A stretch of DNA of 64,000 bases from Chryseobacterium sp. 39-10 (GCA_001898255.1 MKTK01000010.1:1-64000), one strand, 5' to 3'. Positions 1 to 9,152 are shown, counted from the first letter of the stretch. The notes: a model not told the origin generated them from the letters alone. Translations and numbers: made by a program.

Positions 1-104
1 CAAAAATACTTTGTGAAAAAATTACCCATTATTGTTAACGACCTGATAGCGTGTAATAAAAATTTTAAAAAAATTAGTATTTATCATGGATCGAATAAAT
101 GAAC

Positions 105-137
105 AAAAAAAATCCCGCTGAATACAGACGGGATTTT
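105..137 (-). terminator. Intrinsic terminator of the TPR gene
   Basis: An 8-bp inverted repeat (AAATCCCG / CGGGATTT) with an 11-nt loop is followed on the minus strand by a run of T. It lies about 20 nt past the stop of the TPR gene. The remaining leftmost ~100 bases hold no gene I can support. Confidence 0.8.
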
Positions 138-156
138 CTATTAATTTTGGTGATTT

Positions 157-1821
157 CTACTTATTAAGTTGCTTGTTTAAGTTAATGGCATCTTGATAAC
201 CTGGGTTCAGGTTTACAGATTTGGCAACATAATCTTTCGCTTTATCAAGATTTTTATCTTTAACCAAATAGGCTACGGCAAAGTAGGCATACGATAAAGT
301 TTCTTTGTTGGCATCCAATTCAGCTGGTTTTACTGCAGCAATATATTTCTCATAAGCGGATACCGCTAATTCATTTTGTTCTGCATGTTGATAAGCTAAA
401 CCCTGACTGTAGTAAGCGGGTGCCCAATCTGGCAATAGGCCAATCATCTTCTGCCACGTCAAAATAGCTCCATTCCAGTTCTTAGCTTCTTGATAGGCAT
501 TGGCAAGATGGAACAATGCGTCTGTATCTTGCGGATTGGCTGCAACCTTCTTCTTGAATTCCTCGATCTTTGGAGTCGTTGGTCCCGCATCAACTGCTGC
601 CTGGTTCACCGTGCCTCCTCCATTAATCTTCATCAGCTCTTCATCCCATTTCATGGTTTCATCCTTTGCTGCTTTTACAGTGGCAATTTTTTGCCTTGAT
701 TCTGCGATTAGAGCATTCTTCTTAGTCTCATCTTTTTCATTTTTCGCCAAAGCCGCTGCCAGCAGCCCTTCTAAACCCTGATCCGCAGGCAAGACCCTCA
801 TCTTGTCCGCCTTAGAAATAAAAGTATCCATATCAGTTTTAGCTCCTGCGTATTCGCCATCGGCATACCGCAAATAAGCTCTTAACTTATACTTGATAGG
901 ATCTTCCACTTTATCGAAAACTTTATCTAAGAAAAGTTTTGAATTACCATAATCTTCATTGGTAAAAAACAACTTTGAAATTTCCAACTGGGTATCACTA
1001 TCTTCATCCGCATATTTGGCATAACTCACCAAATCTTGCGTCGCTAATGCGTTCTGTTGGTACTTAATATCGTAGGCAGCTTTTGCTTTATAAGCCGGTG
1101 CATAGGTTGCATCTGTTGCAATAGCGCGATCTATATTCTGTTTGGCTTGTTGCCATTGCTGTGCTTGCATCCATAACGTACCAATGCGTGTATAAACAGA
1201 TGCTTTATTACTTGCGGTTGGCAACGCTTTTTCATAAGCGGTCATTGCAGCTCCTGCCACCTGCGGACTTGCGGTTAGTTTTAACCGATAAGCATCTCCC
1301 AATGTATAATAGTAATTAGCAGGTGTACCATTTTTGGCTGACCTATCAATGGCTTTATTCAATAAATCAATTGCTAAATCGGCATTAGTTGCACCGCCAA
1401 ATAATGTAAGTGCTTCTGCTGCTCTGTATAATACTTCTGCGTCTTTCTCTTTAGAGTCTCTTACAATGTTTTGAATTTCGTTGACTGCTGATTTATCACC
1501 TTTTCCCAATTGAACAGATGCTAAGCCAATTCTATTCAGGTAACTTTTTTTATCAACCTGAAGTCCCTTGGTAAATTGTTCTGTGGCTTTCTCATAATTG
1601 GGTTCAAACTGCGTGAGGTAAGAATTTCCTAAATAAAAATAATTCTCAGCGGATGGATTTTTATTCACCATGTCTGTAAAAATCTGTCTTGCTGCAGCAT
1701 ATTTATGGCTATCTGCATTGGCGATCCCTTCTTGCAAGGTCTGCGCAAAGGCAAACCCCGAAAGGAGTGCAACCGCGACCCCTAAAGTGATTCTCTTTTT
1801 AAAATTCATTATATTTTTCAT
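157..1821 (-). CDS. Secreted tetratricopeptide-repeat protein
   Basis: A periplasmic or exported TPR protein of about 554 aa. The ORF track starts at 1887, but that extension is not signal-like. The ATG at 1821 gives MKNIMNFKKR followed by a hydrophobic stretch and an FAFAQ cleavage site, a normal flavobacterial signal peptide; the ATG at 1809 is also possible. Repeated helical pairs such as YFYLGNSYL, ANYYYTLGDAY and AYYSQGLAYQHAEQ mark TPR units across the chain, with a Lys/Glu-rich linker near residues 370-420. TPR arrays bind proteins, and no catalytic motif is visible. It is the last gene of a group with the PstS-like lipoprotein and the Ton complex, so a scaffolding role for an envelope machine is inferred. 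The exact function is unknown. Confidence 0.85.
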   Translation of the reverse strand: MKNIMNFKKRITLGVAVALLSGFAFAQTLQEGIANADSHKYAAARQIFTDMVNKNPSAENYFYLGNSYLTQFEPNYEKATEQFTKGLQVDKKSYLNRIGLASVQLGKGDKSAVNEIQNIVRDSKEKDAEVLYRAAEALTLFGGATNADLAIDLLNKAIDRSAKNGTPANYYYTLGDAYRLKLTASPQVAGAAMTAYEKALPTASNKASVYTRIGTLWMQAQQWQQAKQNIDRAIATDATYAPAYKAKAAYDIKYQQNALATQDLVSYAKYADEDSDTQLEISKLFFTNEDYGNSKLFLDKVFDKVEDPIKYKLRAYLRYADGEYAGAKTDMDTFISKADKMRVLPADQGLEGLLAAALAKNEKDETKKNALIAESRQKIATVKAAKDETMKWDEELMKINGGGTVNQAAVDAGPTTPKIEEFKKKVAANPQDTDALFHLANAYQEAKNWNGAILTWQKMIGLLPDWAPAYYSQGLAYQHAEQNELAVSAYEKYIAAVKPAELDANKETLSYAYFAVAYLVKDKNLDKAKDYVAKSVNLNPGYQDAINLNKQLNK

Positions 1822-1914
1822 TTTGATTTGTTTAAATATTAAGGCGGATGTAGTTATTCCAATTTTATACCAAAAAAAATAAACCATCCTTTGCTTTAGC
1901 TCGTAAAAATGATT

Positions 1915-2790
1915 TTACTTCATCTGCACTTCCCTTTCAAATATATTATAGGGCTGTAGACCTTCTTTTGCAACAACAATTTGACCAAGTTGCATACAAG
2001 AAAAACGAATTAATCCATTGCCTAACCCATAATAAGCTTCATTGGTCAAGAAATACAATACTCTTGTGAAAGGATAACTCATATTCCTTAAATTGGGGAT
2101 ACTTGGTTCAAAGGAACCTTTACTATCAGAGACTGAAAGTATTTTGATGGAATTTCTTAATTCTTCAGAGGCCTTATCATAGGGCCTGCTTATCGTATTC
2201 AAACTGATCACTCCAATTTTATCGGGATGCTGATTAAGTTGCTGGACCACATTTTTATTTCCGCTAATAACAGAAAACTTTAACTTAGCCGGCGCAGTTC
2301 CTAACTTTTGTGCAACGAAATTGAGATTGCTGGAATTGGTTCCATCGAAAATAATTCTTTTGTTCTCCGATTGAAGTTCCGCTTTTAATTCTTCTAAAGA
2401 TATGCTGGTTCTGTCTGCATTTTTTGGCACCACAAACACCACTGCATCTGCCGCGAATTTCGCTGGCAAGGGATCCATATCAATTTTTTTCTTGTAGGCA
2501 TCTCTTTCTTGTTCGCTTAAGTCGCGCGACATCATGATGACCCGCACTTTTCCCTCTAGCAGATCAAGAAATCCCAGATCTTCTTTCTTAATGACCAAAT
2601 TAATTTTCGTTTCCGGATTAAGTGCCATATAGCGGTCAGTAAGAGCTTCCGCCACACTTTTAAAACTTTCGTCGGCTGACATTGTGATTTCCCCAAACTG
2701 AGGATTATCAACCAAACGTTTTGCTTTTTTCTTACAGGAAACGGCCACCAGCAATATACTGAGTATAATGAGCGTTAAACTATTCTTCAT
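1915..2790 (-). CDS. PstS-like substrate-binding lipoprotein
   Basis: A 291-aa lipoprotein of the periplasmic phosphate-binding (PstS-like, PBP2) fold. The first 18 residues are a hydrophobic signal ending AVSC, with Cys19 as the lipidation site followed by KKK. The mature part has the SADESFKSVAEAL start and a VVFVVPKNADR segment typical of PstS-like domains. No pstC, pstA or pstB is nearby. It sits instead directly after a tonB/exbB/exbD operon and overlaps the upstream small membrane gene by 11 nt. In this setting it is unlikely to feed an ABC importer; ligand sensing or a structural role at the envelope is inferred. Fold assignment is confident, ligand unknown. Confidence 0.85.
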   Translation of the reverse strand: MKNSLTLIILSILLVAVSCKKKAKRLVDNPQFGEITMSADESFKSVAEALTDRYMALNPETKINLVIKKEDLGFLDLLEGKVRVIMMSRDLSEQERDAYKKKIDMDPLPAKFAADAVVFVVPKNADRTSISLEELKAELQSENKRIIFDGTNSSNLNFVAQKLGTAPAKLKFSVISGNKNVVQQLNQHPDKIGVISLNTISRPYDKASEELRNSIKILSVSDSKGSFEPSIPNLRNMSYPFTRVLYFLTNEAYYGLGNGLIRFSCMQLGQIVVAKEGLQPYNIFEREVQMK

Positions 2791-2974
2791 TCTTGTCCTG
2801 TCTTATTCTGAAAATTGCTCTTATTATTCTGAAAGCACCATAAAGGATCAGCAAAAAACCAAGAGGATATGCCACATTTGCTTCCAAATAAATCACAAAA
2901 AATTTATAGATAATCACTGTGATTCCTAAAATGACATAGAAAATCCCTGCGACTACTGATAACCAGTTAAACAT
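2780..2974 (-). CDS. Small two-helix membrane protein
   Basis: A 64-aa protein with two hydrophobic helices (about residues 5-25 and 35-54) and a basic, charged C-terminal tail (RIRQDKNEE), so an inner-membrane protein. The track uses a TTG at 2983; I prefer the ATG at 2974, because the TTG lies against a -7 promoter box. It overlaps the PstS-like gene by 11 nt, which suggests coupled translation and shared function. I do not recognise a named family. Confidence 0.75.
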   Translation of the reverse strand: MFNWLSVVAGIFYVILGITVIIYKFFVIYLEANVAYPLGFLLILYGAFRIIRAIFRIRQDKNEE

Positions 2975-2980
2975 AGAAAG

Positions 2981-2988
2981 CAAAAATA
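2981..2988 (-). promoter_or_regulatory. Predicted -7 box (TATTTTTG) of the small membrane/PstS-like/TPR unit
   Basis: On the minus strand this reads TATTTTTG, matching TAnnTTTG of Bacteroidota promoters. It lies between the tonB terminator and the small membrane gene, so the three downstream genes may have their own start of transcription. The leader would be very short. No clear -33 TTG is visible. Confidence 0.45.
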
Positions 2989-2997
2989 CGAAAAAAA

Positions 2998-3030
2998 TAA
3001 AAAGAGAAGCGTTAATGCTTCTCTTTTAAT
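2998..3030 (-). terminator. Intrinsic terminator after tonB
   Basis: AAAAGAGAAGC and GCTTCTCTTTT form a perfect 11-bp stem around a 6-nt loop, ending in T on either strand. It lies 20 nt past the tonB stop and separates the Ton operon from the small membrane/PstS-like/TPR genes. Confidence 0.85.
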
Positions 3031-3049
3031 ATAAGTTTCATATTGAAAT

Positions 3050-3892
3050 TTACTCAAACTGCATGGTAAGTGGCAATCTGTATCGATAACGTACTGCCTG
3101 ACCATTAATTTTCGCAGGGGTCCATTTATTTCTAATGGATTTTACAGTTCGCACTGCTTCTGCGTTCATAGTTGAGTTGGATCCTGTTGCTTTCACATCG
3201 GTAATACTACCATCTCTTTCTACTACGAAAGTAACCTCGGATTTTACTACTCCTTCATCACCACTCATTACTGAGGTATCGAAGCCACTGTTCACTTTAC
3301 CTCGGAAAGCATTAAGCCCTCCAGGGAACTCGGCCAACTGTTCTACTTCGGTATACACCTGGGTTTCGGAAACCTGTGGCTTCACTTCTACCGTCTGGCT
3401 CTTAGTACCTGTTGAAGGTGGTGGAGGCGGTGGTGTATAACTTGGTGTTTTTACCCCTTCCTGATTAACCAATCCTGTTGTTGTTTCCAACTGCTTGGTA
3501 ATTGGTGGCGGCGGCGTTTCCACTTTTGGCGCTTTTACCGGTTCTGGAACCACGTTCTGAATCACTTCCTGTTTAGGTTCTTCTTTTGGTGGCGGCGGTG
3601 GTGGAGGTGGTTCATCTTTCGGCTGCTCAATAATTTGATCCTTTTCAGGAATAATATCGATCAGCTTGGCATTAACCTCGGTGGTTTCTTTTGCATTCAT
3701 CTGTTTGATTTTCATGATTACAAACGGGGTTACCGCTGCAATACAAAACAAAACCGTTCCAAGAATAAATGCTTTAGTGAGTATTGATCTGTACTTAGTT
3801 CTCAGATCATATGCACCGTACTCCTTATTTCTGTTTTCAAATACAATTTCATCCAAACCGGGATGAGCATTGTATGCATTTTCTTCTGCCAT
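3050..3892 (-). CDS. tonB: TonB energy transducer
   Basis: A 280-aa TonB protein that carries proton-motive energy from ExbB/ExbD to outer-membrane TonB-dependent transporters. A cytoplasmic N-terminus with the flavobacterial FENRNKEYGAYDLR motif is followed by one membrane helix (about residues 41-63). A Pro/Glu/Lys-rich periplasmic linker (about 90-175, with PPPPPPPP) leads to a C-terminal TonB domain (about 195-280) that includes FPGGLNAFRGKV and a YRYRLPLTMQFE end. It lies 33 nt after exbD and is the last gene before a strong terminator. The window also holds a SusC-type transporter that could be a client. Confidence 0.96.
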   Translation of the reverse strand: MAEENAYNAHPGLDEIVFENRNKEYGAYDLRTKYRSILTKAFILGTVLFCIAAVTPFVIMKIKQMNAKETTEVNAKLIDIIPEKDQIIEQPKDEPPPPPPPPKEEPKQEVIQNVVPEPVKAPKVETPPPPITKQLETTTGLVNQEGVKTPSYTPPPPPPSTGTKSQTVEVKPQVSETQVYTEVEQLAEFPGGLNAFRGKVNSGFDTSVMSGDEGVVKSEVTFVVERDGSITDVKATGSNSTMNAEAVRTVKSIRNKWTPAKINGQAVRYRYRLPLTMQFE

Positions 3893-3925
3893 TTTTATTC
3901 TTTTAGAAATTAAATGTAAATACGT

Positions 3926-4495
3926 TTAGTTGGATGCCGGTGTTGTAGCAGCAGCAGATTCTCCAACCTTTTTCTTATAAACGGCTTCTTCCCATGGCTT
4001 GACGTCGGTAATCCCGTAAATCTCGTTTTTGGTAATAGCCATTTCATCCAGAATATCTACAAAATTCTTATATACGGCATCGTCTGTTGGTTTGATAATT
4101 ACAGTAAATTTGCTTTTATCTTTTGCATTCGCTTTTGCCTGCTCGATTACTTTCGTAATCCCATTTCTATCAAAAGTTGTTTCTTGCAGGGTTTGCTCAT
4201 TGAGTCCCGCGCGATCCATTTGATGATAGAAAACTCTGTTATCTTTTCCTATAATAATAGAAATAGAGTTCGATAGATCAATTTCCGTATTCGGTGGTGG
4301 AGTGTCTCCTTTCGGTTTTGCCGGAAGGCCTAAATCCATCACGTTGGGTTTATTGAAGGTGGTTACCAACATAAAGAATGTGATCAAAAGGAACGCTAAA
4401 TCCACCATTGGGGTTAAATCCACGTGTGGTACCTGCTTTTTGGAGCGTACCTTGCCGCCTTTCCCGCTGTTGTCTTTTACTTGTACTTCTGCCAT
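3926..4495 (-). CDS. exbD: ExbD/TolR biopolymer transport protein (first copy)
   Basis: A 189-aa ExbD, the proton-channel partner of ExbB. A basic N-terminus leads into one membrane helix (about residues 25-47) that carries the conserved Asp, here D32 in PMVDLAF. The rest is a periplasmic domain. A Ser/Ala/Thr-rich tail ends the protein. The gene is 3 nt downstream of a second exbD and 33 nt upstream of tonB. The start ATG at 4495 is the only sensible one. Confidence 0.95.
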   Translation of the reverse strand: MAEVQVKDNSGKGGKVRSKKQVPHVDLTPMVDLAFLLITFFMLVTTFNKPNVMDLGLPAKPKGDTPPPNTEIDLSNSISIIIGKDNRVFYHQMDRAGLNEQTLQETTFDRNGITKVIEQAKANAKDKSKFTVIIKPTDDAVYKNFVDILDEMAITKNEIYGITDVKPWEEAVYKKKVGESAAATTPASN

Positions 4496-4498
4496 TTC

Positions 4499-5107
4499 TT
4501 ACTTATTTGGTGCAACCTCTTGGCTTGTTATTAACCAGAATTTCAAGAAATCTATATCTCTTAATCCTTCGAAAAGTGATTTTACTTTAGGGTACTTGGT
4601 TTCCACGTCGCCCTTGATTGCTAATTTGTAATCAGGGTTTACCGCGAGACTTTGTTGTACCCAGTCGATCAGCTGTTTGTTTGTGCTGTCCATTGGGATT
4701 CCCGTTTTGCTTTTGAAAGCTTTTCTATCCTCATCGCTGAGATCCAGATAACCTTTAAGCTGATTCATAGGAACACCAATTGACTGTGATTTAGTAAACG
4801 CTACTTTCTCCTTGTCTGTAAATGCCATACCATATTTCTCTCCCATCTTATTCAACAATGCGATTCTTTCGCTTCCATTGTCAACGGGTGTGAAATAGAA
4901 TCTTCCGTCGGTGGTGCTAAGAATAGTCATTAAACTAGCATCTGGAAGTAATTTTTCGGAAATAGATGATGGCGTTGTTATCGTTTCAATATCCGGTTTT
5001 GCAAACTGGGCAGTGAGGATAAAGAACGTAAGGAGCAGGAACGACACGTCTGTCATCGCAGTCATATCTACCCTGATATTATGTCTTTTTGGTTTGACTC
5101 TCGCCAT
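4499..5107 (-). CDS. exbD: ExbD/TolR biopolymer transport protein (second copy)
   Basis: A 202-aa second ExbD. The single membrane helix starts near residue 16, with the channel Asp at D20 in AMTDVSF. The periplasmic part is longer than in the neighbouring ExbD and has a distinct insert around residues 75-150 (KMGEKYGMAFTDKEK onward). Paired, non-identical ExbD genes are usual in flavobacterial Ton operons, so heteromeric assembly is plausible. It lies 83 nt after exbB and 3 nt before the other exbD. Confidence 0.94.
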   Translation of the reverse strand: MARVKPKRHNIRVDMTAMTDVSFLLLTFFILTAQFAKPDIETITTPSSISEKLLPDASLMTILSTTDGRFYFTPVDNGSERIALLNKMGEKYGMAFTDKEKVAFTKSQSIGVPMNQLKGYLDLSDEDRKAFKSKTGIPMDSTNKQLIDWVQQSLAVNPDYKLAIKGDVETKYPKVKSLFEGLRDIDFLKFWLITSQEVAPNK

Positions 5108-5190
5108 TATTTACTTGTTTATGAATTAAACTTCTATTTTTGAGTTGGATGAATCCATACGATAATCATCCACAACTCTTGCACCACTTC

Positions 5191-6057
5191 TTAGTGGAAT
5201 TCTGCGAAAGACTGCTGAATAGACATTGCAATCTCATCGATTTTGAATGTCAGTCCGTCAATTTTAGAAGTAAAATAGTTGTAAATAATGATCGCTACTG
5301 CAGAGGTACCAATACCTAAAGCGGTATTTACAAGTGCTTCAGAGATACCGATTGATAATGCTGCAGAGTCTGGAGTTCCTCCTCCTGATCCAAGTGCGTG
5401 GAACGCCTTGATCATCCCGATTACCGTACCAAGAAGCGCAACAAGGGTTGCTACTGTACCTAGCGTAGAAAGGATCATCATGTTTTTCTCCAACATTGGC
5501 ATTTCCAAAGTGGTTGCTTCTTCGATTGATTTATTAAGTGCAACCATTTTTTGTTCTTTGGTCATGGTGCTATCATGAGTAAGTGCTTTGTAGGTAGTTA
5601 AACCTTCTTTCACTACGTTTCCTACTGAACCTTGTTGATTATCACACTCTACGATTGCTTCATCTACTTTATTTCTGTTCAATAAACTTCTTACATTCAC
5701 TACGAAATTGTCTACATTTCCTTTTCCTGCAGCTTTACCCAATACTAAAGAACGCTCAATAGCGAACACAATTACGATAATCATAAAAGAGATCAGGATC
5801 GGTACAATTGGTCCACCCATGTAAATAATTCCTAAGAATCCGTCTGGATGGAGTTCTTTGGTTTCCAGATCAGAAAAAGAAACTGAAGATAAACCGTTAA
5901 GTCTCGGATCGGCCTTGAAATTTCCCGGGCTTCCCAAAACAAATAAATAAATAGTAATCCCAATCGCAATAAGGATAGGAATAATCAGAGCGGGATTTAA
6001 CCCTCCCAATTTTTTAGCAACTACTTGCTCCTCGTTGTTTGAAACATTCATTTCCAT
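5191..6057 (-). CDS. exbB: ExbB/TolQ proton channel protein
   Basis: A 288-aa MotA/TolQ/ExbB-family protein forming the proton channel with ExbD. An extra N-terminal helix (about 21-42) precedes the family core: a helix at about 80-103 ending in ERSLVLGK, a cytoplasmic loop, and two C-terminal helices. These carry the family motifs LGTVIGMIKAFHALG and SEALVNTALGIGTSAVAI. It is the first gene of exbB-exbD-exbD-tonB. No clear TAnnTTTG promoter was found upstream, but a perfect inverted repeat lies at 6192-6220. Confidence 0.95.
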   Translation of the reverse strand: MEMNVSNNEEQVVAKKLGGLNPALIIPILIAIGITIYLFVLGSPGNFKADPRLNGLSSVSFSDLETKELHPDGFLGIIYMGGPIVPILISFMIIVIVFAIERSLVLGKAAGKGNVDNFVVNVRSLLNRNKVDEAIVECDNQQGSVGNVVKEGLTTYKALTHDSTMTKEQKMVALNKSIEEATTLEMPMLEKNMMILSTLGTVATLVALLGTVIGMIKAFHALGSGGGTPDSAALSIGISEALVNTALGIGTSAVAIIIYNYFTSKIDGLTFKIDEIAMSIQQSFAEFH

Positions 6058-6191
6058 ACTAAACTAAATTATAAATTGTTAATTTTTCAATTTTCAGCGT
6101 GTAAAATAAGGGTAAAATATTTAATAATGCAAGCGTTTCAACATGTACTAAATCATTTTTTTCATTGTTACCAATCGTTAACATTGCGTTT

Positions 6192-6220
6192 TTAACAAAA
6201 TATAAAAACAATTTTGTTAA
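6192..6220. repeat. Perfect AT-rich inverted repeat upstream of exbB
   Basis: TTAACAAAAT and ATTTTGTTAA are perfect 10-bp arms around a 9-nt spacer. It lies in the 257-nt gap between exbB and leuS, about 135 nt before the exbB start and 95 nt after the leuS stop. It could be an operator for the Ton operon or a weak hairpin at the 3' end of leuS. No other feature is visible in this gap. Confidence 0.5.
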
Positions 6221-6314
6221 ATATTTTCAATTCTAAAAATAACTTTAAGCATTCAGATAAAATCACCCTTTTTTTTTGCGATTTTAATCAGAATTAAATA
6301 TTTTTCCTTTTTTT

Positions 6315-9152
6315 TCAGATGACAATATTAATAATTTTTTTCGGAACGATAATTATTTTTTTCGGTGTATTTTCACCTAACTGCTGAGCCGTTCTATCAT
6401 CGTTTATCACTGCTTTTTCAACCTCCGAAACAGGCATTTCTGCGGGCAAAGATAACTTGAATCTCATTTTCCCGTTGAAGCTCACCGGATAATCGATTTC
6501 GTCTTCCACAAGATATTTCTCATCAAAAACAGGAAATGTTTCAAACTCAACCGAGGTATGGTGACCAAGCAATTGCCAAAGCTCCTCAGAAATATGGGGT
6601 GCATAGGGTGAAACTACCACTGCAAGTGGCTCCAAAATTTTTCTCTTGTTGGTTTTAAGTTTCTGAAAATCATTAACTGCAATCATAAATGATGCCACAG
6701 AAGTGTTGAATGAAAAATGATCAATATCTGAAACTACCTTCTTAATTAAAGTGTGAAGTGCCTTATACTCTTCCTTGGTTGGTTCCTCCTCCGAAATTTC
6801 CAGCACATCACCATTGAAATAAAGATTATAAAACTTTTTCAGGAAACCATAAACGCCACTTAATCCCTGCGTGTTCCATGGTTTGCTTTGTTCTAATGGC
6901 CCCAAAAACATCTCGTACAAGCGAAGACAGTCTGCTCCATATTCTTCACAAATATCATCCGGATTGACAACGTTGTATTTGGATTTGGACATTTTCTCAA
7001 CTTCTCTTTCGCAGATATATTTTCCATCTTCCAAAACAAACTCTGCTTCTGCAAATTCCGGCCTCCATTGTTTGAATTTTTCCACATCCAATTCATCGGA
7101 CGTCCCTTTTAATAAAGCCACATCAACGTGAATTTTCTGAGTCTCATACTCTTTCGCCAACCCTTTACTTACATATAGGTTGGAACCGCTAACCCTATAC
7201 ACAAAAGCACTCATCCCCAAAATCATCCCTTGATTGATCAGCTTTTGAAATGGCTCGTTTTGCTCGATAAAGCCGCGATCTTTCAAAAACATATTCCAGA
7301 ATCTAGAATAGAGTAAATGACCTGTGGCGTGCTCGCTTCCTCCAATATAAAGATCAACCTGCCCCCAATAGTCGGACCATTCTTTTTTGCAGAAAACTTC
7401 ATCATCATGCGGATCCATGTATCGCAGAAAATACCAAGAACTGCCTGCCCAACCCGGCATCGTCGATAATTCTATCGGGAACACATTTACCTCGTCAATA
7501 AGTTCCGTGGCCACCACTTTTTGGCCTTTCTCGTCCCAGGCAAAATCCCTTGCGTTCCCCAATGGCGGATCACCATCTTCGGTGGGAAGGTATTTCTGAA
7601 CTTCAGGCAATTCTAAAGGAAGTGCAGACAAGGGTAAAGTATAAGGCATACCATTTTTAAAATAAACGGGCACCGGCTCTCCCCAATAACGCTGACGCGA
7701 AAATATTGCATCACGCTGTTTGTAATTGGTGGTTCCATGACCAATTCCGCGATTGGCAATTTCGTCAATCATTCGAGCTTTGGCCTCGTCATACTTTAAA
7801 CCGTTCAGAAAATCTGAATTAACAACAATGGAATCCTTAGAATCGTAAGACTCTTCCTGAATATCGTTGTCGTTCTCGATGACATTAATGATCTGAAGCC
7901 CAAACTTTTTAGCAAAACGATGGTCGCGCTCATCGTGAGCAGGAACCGCCATTACCGCACCTGTTCCGTAACCCATCAACACATAATCGGAGATGTAAAT
8001 TGGAATTTGTTTATCTTCAAAAGGATGAATTGCATAACTGCCGGTAAATGCCCCCGAAACATTTTTAACGTCGGCCATTCGGTCTCTTTCGGTTTTTTTT
8101 GAAGTTTCTTCGATGTAAAGCTCTACCCGTTCCTTCTGTTCCTCGGTAGTTAGTTGCTCCACCAAAGGATTTTCCGGAGCCAATACCATAAAGGTTGCAC
8201 CAAAAATGGTGTCGGGACGGGTGGTAAAGACTTCAATATGATCGGCAACATTATCTCCATCATTCTTATCTGCTCCAGCGATGGTAAACTTCACCGATGC
8301 GCCTTGCGACTTCCCGATCCAGTATTCCTGGGAATCTTTCAGGGGTTGAGGCCAATCTAATGTTTTCAAACCTTGAAGCAAACGTTCAGAATATGCCGTA
8401 ATTCTCATGCTCCATTGCATCATTTTTTTCTGATAAACAGGGAAACCACCCCGCTCAGATTTACCATCTTTCACCTCATCATTGGCCAAAACAGTACCCA
8501 AACCCGGGCACCAATTCACGGTGGTTTCGGCTCGATATGCCAAGCGATAGTTCAGCAATACATCTTGTTGATCGAGTTCGCTAGCATTAAGCCACTCCTC
8601 ACTGGTAAAACTAAGCTCGTCACTTTGCACCGCATCTAAATTTTGCGTCCCTTGCTTATCAAAATGAGCAATCAATGTTTCGATCGGCTCGGCTTTATTG
8701 GTTGCTTTATTGTACCACGAATGAAAAAGCTGAATAAAAATCCACTGCGTCCATTTATAATAAGAAGGATCAGAAGTTCTTACCTCTCTGGTCCAATCGA
8801 AAGAAAAACCAATTTTCCTAAGTTGCTCCTCGTATCTCGAGATATTCTGTTCTGTAGTTACTGCAGGATGCTGACCAGTTTGTATGGCATATTGTTCTGC
8901 AGGAAGCCCGAAAGAGTCGTAACCCACAGGATGCAGCACATTAAAACCCTGATGTCTTTTGTAACGCGCATAGATGTCGGATGCGATATAACCCAGCGGA
9001 TGCCCAACATGCAGCCCTGCTCCTGATGGATAAGGAAACATATCCAAGACATAAAATTTAGGTTGATTGGTATTGTTTCTGGTTTTATAGGTCTGATTCT
9101 TTTCCCAGTATTGCTGCCACTTCTTTTCAATCTGCTGATGGTCGTAAAACAT
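6315..9152 (-). CDS. leuS: Leucyl-tRNA synthetase
   Basis: A 945-aa cytoplasmic class I aminoacyl-tRNA synthetase that charges tRNA-Leu. The HIGH-type motif is HVGH at residues 48-51 and the KMSKS motif is at about residue 720. An editing (CP1) domain lies between them, with its TRPDTIFGATF segment near residue 310, and the anticodon-binding domain is C-terminal. Length is slightly above the usual 860-880 aa because of inserts near residues 165-190 and 680. The gene stands alone behind its own promoter at 9214-9243, back to back with a glycosyltransferase promoter. Confidence 0.98.
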   Translation of the reverse strand: MFYDHQQIEKKWQQYWEKNQTYKTRNNTNQPKFYVLDMFPYPSGAGLHVGHPLGYIASDIYARYKRHQGFNVLHPVGYDSFGLPAEQYAIQTGQHPAVTTEQNISRYEEQLRKIGFSFDWTREVRTSDPSYYKWTQWIFIQLFHSWYNKATNKAEPIETLIAHFDKQGTQNLDAVQSDELSFTSEEWLNASELDQQDVLLNYRLAYRAETTVNWCPGLGTVLANDEVKDGKSERGGFPVYQKKMMQWSMRITAYSERLLQGLKTLDWPQPLKDSQEYWIGKSQGASVKFTIAGADKNDGDNVADHIEVFTTRPDTIFGATFMVLAPENPLVEQLTTEEQKERVELYIEETSKKTERDRMADVKNVSGAFTGSYAIHPFEDKQIPIYISDYVLMGYGTGAVMAVPAHDERDHRFAKKFGLQIINVIENDNDIQEESYDSKDSIVVNSDFLNGLKYDEAKARMIDEIANRGIGHGTTNYKQRDAIFSRQRYWGEPVPVYFKNGMPYTLPLSALPLELPEVQKYLPTEDGDPPLGNARDFAWDEKGQKVVATELIDEVNVFPIELSTMPGWAGSSWYFLRYMDPHDDEVFCKKEWSDYWGQVDLYIGGSEHATGHLLYSRFWNMFLKDRGFIEQNEPFQKLINQGMILGMSAFVYRVSGSNLYVSKGLAKEYETQKIHVDVALLKGTSDELDVEKFKQWRPEFAEAEFVLEDGKYICEREVEKMSKSKYNVVNPDDICEEYGADCLRLYEMFLGPLEQSKPWNTQGLSGVYGFLKKFYNLYFNGDVLEISEEEPTKEEYKALHTLIKKVVSDIDHFSFNTSVASFMIAVNDFQKLKTNKRKILEPLAVVVSPYAPHISEELWQLLGHHTSVEFETFPVFDEKYLVEDEIDYPVSFNGKMRFKLSLPAEMPVSEVEKAVINDDRTAQQLGENTPKKIIIVPKKIINIVI

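Noticed and set aside
1915-2790. PstS-like protein as part of a phosphate ABC transporter
   Set aside because: No permease or ATPase gene is adjacent in the window; the genes next to it belong to the Ton group.
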